The notes under the pieces are model-generated. The model was given only the letters and a program-made list of their open reading frames with translations, had not been told where the DNA came from and did not search any database. From Pseudomonadales bacterium (GTDB lineage: Bacteria > Pseudomonadota > Gammaproteobacteria > Pseudomonadales > Ketobacteraceae): a stretch of DNA of 42,630 nt. This document shows, in pieces, positions 34,375 through 41,537 of the stretch (position 1 is the stretch's first letter; each line of letters starts with the position of its first letter). The stretch is from the NCBI GenBank assembly GCA_002701845.1, contig NZXG01000043.1, positions 4,219 to 46,848 on the forward strand, in the 5' to 3' direction. A program made the position numbers and the translations under genes.

Positions 34375-34873
34375 GCGTCCTCCGTTGAGCGATAACGCGA
34401 GAATGCTGCCTTCTGGATCCGATCTGAAACGCACCGCTAAACCCGGTTGTAAGCGATGCTACCGCTGAGATACTGACGGCTTCATCGGCCTGAATTTTCT
34501 TCAAATGCACGCGCAAAATCTGTTCCCGACCGGCTTTATCCGGGCGGCCCACCAACAGTATACCTTTGGGGATACGGGCGCCCAGCCGGCTTTTGCGAAA
34601 CAGCAGAAACCACACCAGAAAGAATACCAAAGCCGCAAACCAGCCGATCAATGTTGCCAAGGGGCCACCAGTGATAACGCCTTTATAGTTCACGTTATAG
34701 GGTGCCAGCTTTTCCGCAAGATCTTTAAGCCACCCCTGTTCCAGGTAGCGCTCAAATTCATTATAACTAAGCTCAACCTGACGCGTGGTATGGCCCAGGA
34801 AGCTTTGAAAGAGCACAACCCCCCATATCGCAACAAACAAATACACGAGGTTTAATTGCTTTTCTCTGTCCAT
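34352..34873 (-). pseudogene. ftsH: Decayed FtsH AAA+ protease fragment
   Basis: A 173-aa frame from ATG 34873 (GAGGAAAA upstream), readable as an FtsH with several in-frame deletions. It keeps both membrane helices (LVYLFVAIWGVVLF and TLIGWFAALVFFLVWFLLF) and a shortened periplasmic domain. It then jumps to RIPKGILLVG, missing the AAA entry segment, and straight to RPDKAGREQILRVHLKK, missing the Walker A GPPGTGKT, Walker B and arginine region. After TTGFSGA it changes to unrelated sequence and overlaps the protease start. The zinc protease domain is absent, so it cannot be an active FtsH. The HflC/HflK genes directly upstream would normally regulate FtsH. Confidence 0.85.
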
Positions 34874-34974
34874 ATCTTTTTCCTCAGCGTTCACCTCGTT
34901 GCAGTAGGTTTACACCCCTTGGATGAACTCGTTGGCCGTGCGCAAGCAACAAGCATTATGTTTCCAGGGGCTTA

Positions 34975-35931
34975 TCATTTTCGGGGCTGATTGACACCGT
35001 TCATCAACCGATAGAGCTCGCTTTCCGTTGTCAGCACCAGTGTCGTTGACGGATCGATCACTTTTTTATAGGTTTCCAGTGTTTTGACCAGATCATAAAG
35101 TTCACGTGCTGCTTGTGACCGATTGTAAGCGGCAGAGTAAATATCGGTGGCCTTGGCATCGGCCACGCCCTGAATTGACTGGATTTCTCGATAAGCTTCT
35201 GACTCTATGCGCTGTAAATCCCGCTCTTTATTACCGATAATCTTGGCAGCCTCCCCTGCCCCCTCGGATCGGAATCGTTCGGCGATTTGCTGACGTTCGC
35301 TGATCATTCGCGCGTATATCTTTTGCCTGACGCTTTCGTTGTAATTGATCCGCTTGAAGCGAATGTCCAGTAATTCAATTCCGAACTCGGACAATTTCAC
35401 CGACGCTGCAGCCAAAATATCCTCTTCGATTTGTCGGCGACCCCGCGTTATAGGAAGTAATTTACCTACATCCGCCTTCTTTAACAGCGGATCGATAGCA
35501 GGCGATCTACCTTTCGTGCTACGAACAATTTCGATCAGCTCATGTTTGGCAACGGCATTCCGCGTTTCACTTCCCAGGATGTCTTCAAGTCGTGACTGTG
35601 CACTTCGTTCATCACGCAGACGCAAAAAATACTGCAAGGGATCCTTGATTCGCCATCGCCCAAAGGTATCAACGGTGATATAAAGTTTGTCTTTGGTTGG
35701 CATGTCGTTCGCTGAACCATCCCACAGCAAAATACGCTTTTCGATCCTGTTAACTTCCTGGATAAAGGGTATCTTAAGCTTCAAGCCAGCTTCCTCGACA
35801 ATATTGCCAACCGGCTTACCAAACTGGGTAATGATTACCTGCTCGGTTTCATTAACGGTATAGAAGGCCTCATAAACGACAATCAGCGAGGGAAAAAGAA
35901 TCGCCAGTGCGATATAGATACCACGGTTCAT
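34975..35931 (-). CDS. hflC: HflC-like SPFH/Band 7 membrane protein
   Basis: 318 aa. A single N-terminal membrane helix (5-22), then the SPFH domain (VNETEQVIITQFGKPVG onward) and the long coiled-coil region with RQIEEDILAAASVKLSEFGIELLDIRFKRINY, typical of HflC. HflK and HflC form the cage complex that surrounds FtsH. The start overlaps the hflK stop by ATGA. Its expected partner FtsH, encoded just downstream, is decayed, so this HflC either acts on a housekeeping FtsH elsewhere or has another scaffolding role. Confidence 0.95.
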   Translation of the reverse strand: MNRGIYIALAILFPSLIVVYEAFYTVNETEQVIITQFGKPVGNIVEEAGLKLKIPFIQEVNRIEKRILLWDGSANDMPTKDKLYITVDTFGRWRIKDPLQYFLRLRDERSAQSRLEDILGSETRNAVAKHELIEIVRSTKGRSPAIDPLLKKADVGKLLPITRGRRQIEEDILAAASVKLSEFGIELLDIRFKRINYNESVRQKIYARMISERQQIAERFRSEGAGEAAKIIGNKERDLQRIESEAYREIQSIQGVADAKATDIYSAAYNRSQAARELYDLVKTLETYKKVIDPSTTLVLTTESELYRLMNGVNQPRK

Positions 35932-36908
35932 TGAGTACCTCCTTGCATGCTGTTGAGCTGGAGTAAAGGCAGCACCGATGCCGCCTTATCATCGAGGACG
36001 ATTTTATTTTTTACCACAGGCATCACTTCCTGCATGGTTTCCAGGTAAAGGCGGCGACGTGTTACATCAGGAGCCTTAATGTATTCCGCCAGCAGCGCAT
36101 TGAATTTTGCTGCATCGCCTTCCGCCTGATTGACACGCTGAATGGCGTAACCTTGCGCAGCCTGAATGGTACGTTCCGCGGTACCCTTGGCACGGGGTAC
36201 GGCTTTATTGTATTCACCGCGTGCCACGTTTATCATGCGCTCCCGCTCTTGTTGAGCTTCATTGACTTCGTCAAACGACGCCTGGACAGGCTGTGGCGGG
36301 TTGACATTTTTTAGCTGAACCTGATCTATGCGAAGTCCCATCTCATACATGTTCACCACTTCCTGCATTTTTGATTGCGCATTGGCTTCAATATCCTGAC
36401 GACCAATGGTGAGCACCTCATCCACTGTGCGATCACCCACCACTTCACGCATCACCGACTCAGAAATATCCCTCAGCGCATCACCGGGATCGCGTACTTT
36501 AAACAGAAAATCAAATGCGTCTTCGATACGGAACTGAATAACCCACTCTACTAAAGCAGTGTTCAAATCGCCGGTGACCATGATGGTTTCCAGTCGCCAT
36601 TCCCGAGGGTCTGACATCTGTTGTTTGAATGTCGCGCCCGGTGTGCCAAAGCCAAATTCTTCTTTTAACTGGCGTTTTACGGGTACCTGCGTTATCTGAT
36701 CAACGCCAAATGGAATTTTGAAATGTAAACCCGGATCAACGACATAGTGATAGTGTCCGAAACGCTGAACAATACCAACAGATTCCGCCGACACTGTGTA
36801 ATAGCTACTAAATCCCAGATAAACGGCGAGCACGACTATCAAACCAAGCGCAATCTGACGAGGCGTAGCCGGTATATCCGGTAAAGATGGGTGAGTATTA
36901 TCATTCAT
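35928..36908 (-). CDS. hflK: HflK-like SPFH/Band 7 membrane protein
   Basis: 326 aa; membrane helix at about 17-37, then SPFH domain opening SAESVGIVQRFGHYH and PGLHFKIPFG. A coiled-coil follows (NVNPPQPVQASFDEVNEAQQERERMINVARG), the signature of HflK. The usual Gly-rich N-terminal extension of E. coli HflK is missing, as in many island versions. Excellent AAGGAG lies before ATG 36908. HflC is coupled downstream. The HflKC complex modulates membrane protein quality control by FtsH. Confidence 0.95.
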   Translation of the reverse strand: MNDNTHPSLPDIPATPRQIALGLIVVLAVYLGFSSYYTVSAESVGIVQRFGHYHYVVDPGLHFKIPFGVDQITQVPVKRQLKEEFGFGTPGATFKQQMSDPREWRLETIMVTGDLNTALVEWVIQFRIEDAFDFLFKVRDPGDALRDISESVMREVVGDRTVDEVLTIGRQDIEANAQSKMQEVVNMYEMGLRIDQVQLKNVNPPQPVQASFDEVNEAQQERERMINVARGEYNKAVPRAKGTAERTIQAAQGYAIQRVNQAEGDAAKFNALLAEYIKAPDVTRRRLYLETMQEVMPVVKNKIVLDDKAASVLPLLQLNSMQGGTQ

Positions 36909-36959
36909 GTATATCTCCTTTTGGGCGTGCTTTCGCTATCGTACTTGTAGCAGGCGGCC

Positions 36960-37085
36960 TTAATTAGTTGAAGCATCGGTGCCAATCTCCAATACGTGGT
37001 TATCAAGGTACTGATGCCGAGGAATAATCAAAAATGAAGTAGCGCCAATCAGAAACCGACGCTGGCGTTCATTGACATCGTTCAT
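36960..37085 (-). CDS. Possible 41-aa protein with twin-arginine-like start (doubtful)
   Basis: A short frame between the DUF5676 and hflK genes, from ATG 37085 with AAGGTAGGT upstream. It reads MNDVNERQRRFLIGATSFL..., with an RRFLIGATS stretch that looks like a twin-arginine signal such as that of Rieske proteins, but it stops after 41 codons. It may be the remnant of an exported protein, or chance. No other support. Confidence 0.3.
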   Translation of the reverse strand: MNDVNERQRRFLIGATSFLIIPRHQYLDNHVLEIGTDASTN

Positions 37086-37095
37086 GTACCTACCT

Positions 37096-37356
37096 TTATC
37101 GATTCAGCAACCGGTTATAAACACTGGCAAGCAACCACCCGGAGAAACCAGCCGCTAACACCCATGCCAGCAACCCGAGAAGCGCGCCTGCCAGATTCAG
37201 GTGCCATCCCATATCCTGCAACTGCATATGCACCATAGCCCCGGTCATGGAAAGCATTAACGACGGCATCGCCAACACGAGAATGGTACAAAGAACCCAG
37301 AGCAGTGCTGCGGTGATTGCGCAGGCTGTACCAAATTTGACTTCATGCAGTTTCAT
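37096..37356 (-). CDS. DUF5676 family membrane protein
   Basis: 86 aa from ATG 37356 (AGGAGTGGA upstream). An in-frame upstream ATG exists at 37410, but this one has the good ribosome site and begins the conserved MKLHEVKFG. Two membrane helices (about 8-30 and 48-80) flank PSLMLSMTGAMVHMQLQDMGWHL, a Met/His-rich loop characteristic of DUF5676 proteins near copper systems. Function unknown; location next to a nuclease and HflK suggests membrane metal sensing or handling. Confidence 0.82.
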   Translation of the reverse strand: MKLHEVKFGTACAITAALLWVLCTILVLAMPSLMLSMTGAMVHMQLQDMGWHLNLAGALLGLLAWVLAAGFSGWLLASVYNRLLNR

Positions 37357-37477
37357 ATAAATCCACTCCTGTCTTGTTTGATTGTCGGTGTTGACCGCTG
37401 CCTTCATCACAAGCGGTGTTGTGGAAATGAGCCGCTGGTGGTCCTTGGTTTTTCATCTGATGGTGCTGATTGTTTAA

Positions 37478-38833
37478 TTAAAGTCGCAGGATATCGCGAT
37501 AACCGGCCACGCTTACGTGGAATTCAGTGTGTCCCTGTAAATACATGCGCAATCCGTCCAGCGCCTCTGGATCGCCATGAATCAGCTTTATTGGCGTCTT
37601 TTTGGGTAATTTGGATTGAAACAACCATTCGGTTAATTCTAGATAATCCGCATGTCCAGAGAGGCCGGAAATTACATCGACTTTTGCCCTCACAGGGATC
37701 CAGCCGCCATGTATTTTTACAGCATCCGCACCGGCTATCATTTTCGCTCCGCGAGTACCACCGGCTTGATGGCCGGTAAATAATACGGTTGTTTTGCTAT
37801 CGCTAAGTAGCCGTTTAAAGTGATGAAGAATACGACCGCCGGTGGCCATACCGCTGCCTGCAATAATGACGTGGGGAAAAGACTGACCCGCCAGAGCCTT
37901 GGATTCATCCACTGTACGGGTATAGGTCACCAGATCACACATGCGGTGGCATTGGTCGTGATTTAAGCGGTGTTGGTCGCTGAATCTACAAAAAACGTCC
38001 GCTACCTTGATAGCCATCGGGCTGTCGAGATAGATGGGGAGCTTCGGAATGGTACCCATATCCATAAGGTTTGCCAGCAGGTGCTGTAAAGCCTGCGCCC
38101 TACCGACAGCGAAAGCCGGCACGAGCAACACACCACCTATCTTTGCTGTTCGGTTTACGATTGCCGCCAATTGCTGTGCGGCATCGTGAGGAGCATGCGG
38201 TCGGTTACCGTAGGTGGACTCCATCAGCAACAGGTCAAGCTCCGGTAGGGGGCGCGGCGGGAGCATCAGTACATCATCGAAACGCCCCACATCCCCAGAA
38301 AAACCAACACGCTTACCTTCTGCTTCAACAATAATGCTTGCCGCACCCAAGATGTGCCCCGCCGGTTGCAGATAAAAGCGAATATCACCCAGGTCAATCA
38401 GTTCGTCAAAGTTAATTCCCCGAAACAGCGCCATGCTTGATTCAGCGGTTTGACGGTCGTAAAGTGGTTCCGGTCGCTTGTGCTTGCTTAGCTTATGTTT
38501 ACTGTAGTATTTGGCATCTTCCTCCTGAAGATGACCGCTATCAGCCAGCAATATTTGGCACAGGGCTTTGCTGGCGTGATGGGTATACACCGGGCCACGA
38601 AAACCGCGTTTATACAAGGCAGGTATGTAACCAGAGTGATCCAGGTGCCCATGAGTGAGCAAAACTGCATCCAACGTGGTGATATCCAGTGGCAACGATT
38701 GCCAGTTTCGCTCGCGTAACCACTTATATCCCTGGTACAGGCCACAATCCACCAGCACTGAGGTTCTGTCTGTTTCCAGTAAATATTTCGATCCCGTGAC
38801 TGTTTCAGTGCCGCCTAGAAAAGTAATTTTCAT
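37478..38833 (-). CDS. MBL-fold beta-CASP ribonuclease-family hydrolase
   Basis: 451 aa. The metallo-beta-lactamase motif HGHLDH (61-66) gives the first zinc ligands, followed by PAGHILGAAS, SGDVGR, and the beta-CASP part with GSGMATGGRILHHFK and GLSGHADYLEL; IHGDPEAL closes the active site. This is the RNase J/CPSF73-like family, which cleaves RNA at a dinuclear zinc site. It starts four bases inside the PRPP synthetase stop (ATGA). Coupling to two nucleotide enzymes suggests that RNA decay products feed nucleotide recycling. RNase activity itself is inferred from family. Confidence 0.93.
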   Translation of the reverse strand: MKITFLGGTETVTGSKYLLETDRTSVLVDCGLYQGYKWLRERNWQSLPLDITTLDAVLLTHGHLDHSGYIPALYKRGFRGPVYTHHASKALCQILLADSGHLQEEDAKYYSKHKLSKHKRPEPLYDRQTAESSMALFRGINFDELIDLGDIRFYLQPAGHILGAASIIVEAEGKRVGFSGDVGRFDDVLMLPPRPLPELDLLLMESTYGNRPHAPHDAAQQLAAIVNRTAKIGGVLLVPAFAVGRAQALQHLLANLMDMGTIPKLPIYLDSPMAIKVADVFCRFSDQHRLNHDQCHRMCDLVTYTRTVDESKALAGQSFPHVIIAGSGMATGGRILHHFKRLLSDSKTTVLFTGHQAGGTRGAKMIAGADAVKIHGGWIPVRAKVDVISGLSGHADYLELTEWLFQSKLPKKTPIKLIHGDPEALDGLRMYLQGHTEFHVSVAGYRDILRL

Positions 38834-39759
38834 GATCGCAATCCAGATGATTTTAGTAAGCTGATGACGGGCGGAATTAGCTGTGGTGTTATATCAATGG
38901 CATTTGATGAGTGACGAACGGTATTGGTGGTTACCAGTTGATTCAAACCAGCCTCATACAGTGCTTGATCAGAGTCGCCCGCAAAAATACCGTGAATGGC
39001 CACGCATTGAATGTTGCCTATTCCCTTGGATCTGAGGGTTTTTATACATTCGAGAATGGTCTGGCCGCTTGAGATGACATCATCAATAATAACGGCAGCT
39101 CGTTCCTGATATTTTTCAATATCAGGAAGCGTCACCTCCACATGGCGATCACCGTAGCGTTGCTTTTCTCCAATCACGTAGGGGTGTTGACTGAAAGCGG
39201 CGATATTCGACACCCACTGCTCACTTTCACTATCTGGCCCCACCAGTAACAGGTTGTTTTGCGTCTTCAGCCATTGCGCCAAGGCTGGCGCCCCTTGCAC
39301 CACGCGGTTTGGTACGGAATAAATCTCATCCAGTGAGTGGTAGCGATGCAGATGAGGGTCGACAGTTACCAGCCAATCGATATGCTTTGAAAGTGCCTGG
39401 GCAAAAATTCGCGAAGTGAGCGCTTCTCCTTCGACAAAACGCCGATCCTGGCGCATGTAACTCAGATAAGGTACGATCAATCCTACTTGCGAGGCACCGA
39501 GTTCTCGCAGTGTTTCCAGTAAGAACAGTAAGGGTAAAAACTTGGGGTCAGGGTTTGACAGATCAGCAACGACAATACAAGGGCGACCTTCCAAATCAGA
39601 TAGTATTCGCAAGTAAGATTCGCCATCAGGAAATTGGCGGGTATCAAGCTCACCTGGGTACGCTCCGATGGCTCGACCCAATGAATCGGTCAAGGGGTGA
39701 CTAACCAGGTCAAATATAAGCGGCCAATGATCAAATGTCTTTTTTTGCGAATCATTCAT
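38830..39759 (-). CDS. prs: Ribose-phosphate pyrophosphokinase-like protein (archaeal-type PRPP synthetase)
   Basis: 309 aa. Ribose 5-phosphate + ATP gives PRPP + AMP. The ATP site reads RQFPDGESYLRI (41-52) and RQDRRFVEGEALTSR (103-117); the phosphate/pyrophosphate segment is TVDPHLHRY (132-140), and the PRPP loop is VIIDDVISSGQTI (223-235). Catalytic Lys199 lies in GEKQRYGDRHVEV, in the KxR form seen in archaeal-type enzymes. These details resemble archaeal or atypical Prs more than the bacterial housekeeping enzyme. It overlaps genes on both sides by ATGA. As its product AMP is a substrate of the phosphorylase encoded upstream, a shared pathway is likely. Confidence 0.9.
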   Translation of the reverse strand: MNDSQKKTFDHWPLIFDLVSHPLTDSLGRAIGAYPGELDTRQFPDGESYLRILSDLEGRPCIVVADLSNPDPKFLPLLFLLETLRELGASQVGLIVPYLSYMRQDRRFVEGEALTSRIFAQALSKHIDWLVTVDPHLHRYHSLDEIYSVPNRVVQGAPALAQWLKTQNNLLLVGPDSESEQWVSNIAAFSQHPYVIGEKQRYGDRHVEVTLPDIEKYQERAAVIIDDVISSGQTILECIKTLRSKGIGNIQCVAIHGIFAGDSDQALYEAGLNQLVTTNTVRHSSNAIDITPQLIPPVISLLKSSGLRS

Positions 39760-41264
39760 GATGTTTCCCCAATGGAAAAAATATCCGTCTGCTGATAATA
39801 CGCAAGCGCATATTGCCGCTCACCCTCGGTATCGCTATACAGCGTAAATAAGGCGTCTCCTTCGTGTATCGTTTCGCCAACACGCTTATGTAATCGCAAT
39901 CCCGCCGCAGCAGTGGCCGGTGCGCCCGCCAGTTTTGCTAACCTGGCGAGCCGACGATTATCAATGCCCTGCAATACTCCGGTTGTTCTTGCGGTTTCGG
40001 TGTGTTGATAGTAGGCCTCGGGCAATGGTTTCAAGCCGCCTTGTGCTTTCATAATGCGCTGAAACTGCGTCCAGGCTTTACCGCTATCAAGGATATCGGT
40101 CGCCTTGATCAGCCCTCGCGGATAGGAAATGTCGTCGGCCATTGAAAACAATTGCGCCGCAATTATAAGCGCTCGCTCGCGCAGGTCCTTGGGTGCGGTA
40201 TCTGCTCGTTGCAATACCGCCAATACATCCCTCGCCTCTTCCACAGGGCCAATGCCTTCGCCAACAGGCTGTATGCCATCGGTAATTAAACAGCGGATGT
40301 GTACGCCACAGGCAGCTCCAACCTGAGTAAATAATGATGCAAGTCGCTCGGCATCTTTGTGGGTTCGGACTTTAGCAGTAGGACCTTTAGGAATATCAAT
40401 GACGGCGTGAGTCGAACCCGCGGCTATCTTTTTGGAAAGCACAGAGGCAATTAACTGGCCTTCGCCGTCCAGATCCAGAGCGCGTTCTATGCGAATCAAA
40501 AGATCATCGGCAGGACTGAGATTCACCGCCCCGCCCCAGACAAGGCAGGCGTGTGTTTCGGCGACCACCTCTTGAATCCTGGCGAGATCCAGATTGACGT
40601 TGGTCAAAGACTCCATGGTGTCGGCAGTCCCTGCCGGTGAGGTGATGGCGCGCGACGATGTTTTCGGTATGGTTAACCCGGCAGCGCTGACCATGGAGAC
40701 TACCAGCGGCGTGGTACGATTTCCCGGCAATCCGCCAATGCAATGCTTGTCCAGTACCATGGCAGTGCCTGGCCAGGTTAAGCGTTTACCACAGGCAACC
40801 ATGGCCTGAGTCAAGGCGATTATTTCATCAACATCCAGGCGGCTCCCCGCACATACACTGAGAAAGCTGGCGATTTCGATATCCGTGTAGCGATGGGCGC
40901 TGATATCTTTGATAACCGCCCCGATTTCTTTGTCAGAGAGTTTATGACCGAAGATTTTTTTGCGCACCGCGCCCAATGAGTTCACCACCGGCGCATAGCT
41001 AACGCTGATCGAGTCCCCCGTGGCAACACCCAATCGCTCCATGGCGATTTTAGACAGCCCTGCGCTACCCGGTGCCAGTACCTTTTCATCCACGACATTG
41101 ATCGTGGCGATCACTCGATTCGTGTTGTAGATCAGCAAGACACGGCTGTTAGCCGTAAAGCCTTCAGAGCGGCAAATATTGCAATCGGCGCGCATATACA
41201 CTATCGGCTCTTGATGGGTGTCGATGCCGATATCCAATACTTTTAGCGTATTCCCATATCTCAT
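39756..41264 (-). CDS. deoA: AMP/thymidine phosphorylase family (NMP phosphorylase)
   Basis: 502 aa from ATG 41264, chosen over GTG 41288 for its AAGGA ribosome site. Length and an extra N-terminal domain (1-85) match archaeal-type AMP phosphorylase (about 500 aa) rather than classic bacterial thymidine phosphorylase (about 440). Conserved blocks are CIGGLPGNRTTP (175-186) and KTSSRAITSPAGTADTME (201-218). Reaction: AMP + phosphate gives adenine + ribose 1,5-bisphosphate. The pathway enzymes that use that product (R15P isomerase, RuBisCO) are not in the window. It heads an ATGA-coupled trio with PRPP synthetase and a beta-CASP nuclease, under MerR-type promoter P3. Confidence 0.92.
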   Translation of the reverse strand: MRYGNTLKVLDIGIDTHQEPIVYMRADCNICRSEGFTANSRVLLIYNTNRVIATINVVDEKVLAPGSAGLSKIAMERLGVATGDSISVSYAPVVNSLGAVRKKIFGHKLSDKEIGAVIKDISAHRYTDIEIASFLSVCAGSRLDVDEIIALTQAMVACGKRLTWPGTAMVLDKHCIGGLPGNRTTPLVVSMVSAAGLTIPKTSSRAITSPAGTADTMESLTNVNLDLARIQEVVAETHACLVWGGAVNLSPADDLLIRIERALDLDGEGQLIASVLSKKIAAGSTHAVIDIPKGPTAKVRTHKDAERLASLFTQVGAACGVHIRCLITDGIQPVGEGIGPVEEARDVLAVLQRADTAPKDLRERALIIAAQLFSMADDISYPRGLIKATDILDSGKAWTQFQRIMKAQGGLKPLPEAYYQHTETARTTGVLQGIDNRRLARLAKLAGAPATAAAGLRLHKRVGETIHEGDALFTLYSDTEGERQYALAYYQQTDIFSIGETS

Positions 41265-41361
41265 TGACCAATCCTTACTTGGCGCCACAAGCTGCCTGTC
41301 GTTTTAGACTATTGATTGAAGGGAGTGTCCCTGATTCCGTAAAATCAAGGTATGGAACGAG

Positions 41362-41392
41362 GTTATACACCTATGTCCTGCACACAGCTCAA
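41362..41392 (-). promoter_or_regulatory. MerR-type promoter P3 of the phosphorylase-prs-nuclease operon
   Basis: On the minus strand: -35 TTGAGC (41387-41392), 19-bp spacer ending ACATAGGTG, -10 TATAAC (41362-41367). The half-site ACCTATGT (41369-41376) equals the P1 half-site exactly; the other half is degenerate (6 of 8). Expected start lies about 90 bases before ATG 41264. The same spacer length and half-site as P1 and P2 point to the same regulator. Confidence 0.87.
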
Positions 41393-41467
41393 GCAGCATT
41401 TGTGATGGGGCATGAACCATCGATTTCAGTTGTTTATGCTAATGGGGAGACGCTTACGCTGGGGTTA

Positions 41468-41497
41468 CCCCAACATTACACGCGTGTAATGTTGGGG
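41468..41497. promoter_or_regulatory. CopR-like box, third copy, in a 30-bp perfect palindrome
   Basis: 13-bp arms (41468-41480 and 41485-41497) around the self-complementary CGCG, so all 30 bases are palindromic. The core ATTACA-CGCG-TGTAAT (41475-41490) equals the other two sites except in the spacer. It lies 76 bases upstream of the -35 of P3 and 41 bases beyond the cusA stop. No T-run follows on the minus strand, so a terminator for cusA is less likely than an operator. Confidence 0.78.
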
Positions 41498-41537
41498 AGT
41501 TTTGTTGACTCAAATCAAAAAAATCGCGTAAATGTAT

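Noticed and set aside
39756-41264. A full archaeal AMP pathway with RuBisCO
   Set aside because: No RuBisCO or ribose-1,5-bisphosphate isomerase gene was seen in the window.
41468-41497. Reading this palindrome as the cusA terminator
   Set aside because: No T-run follows in the minus-strand direction, and its core matches two other regulatory sites exactly; an operator explains it better.
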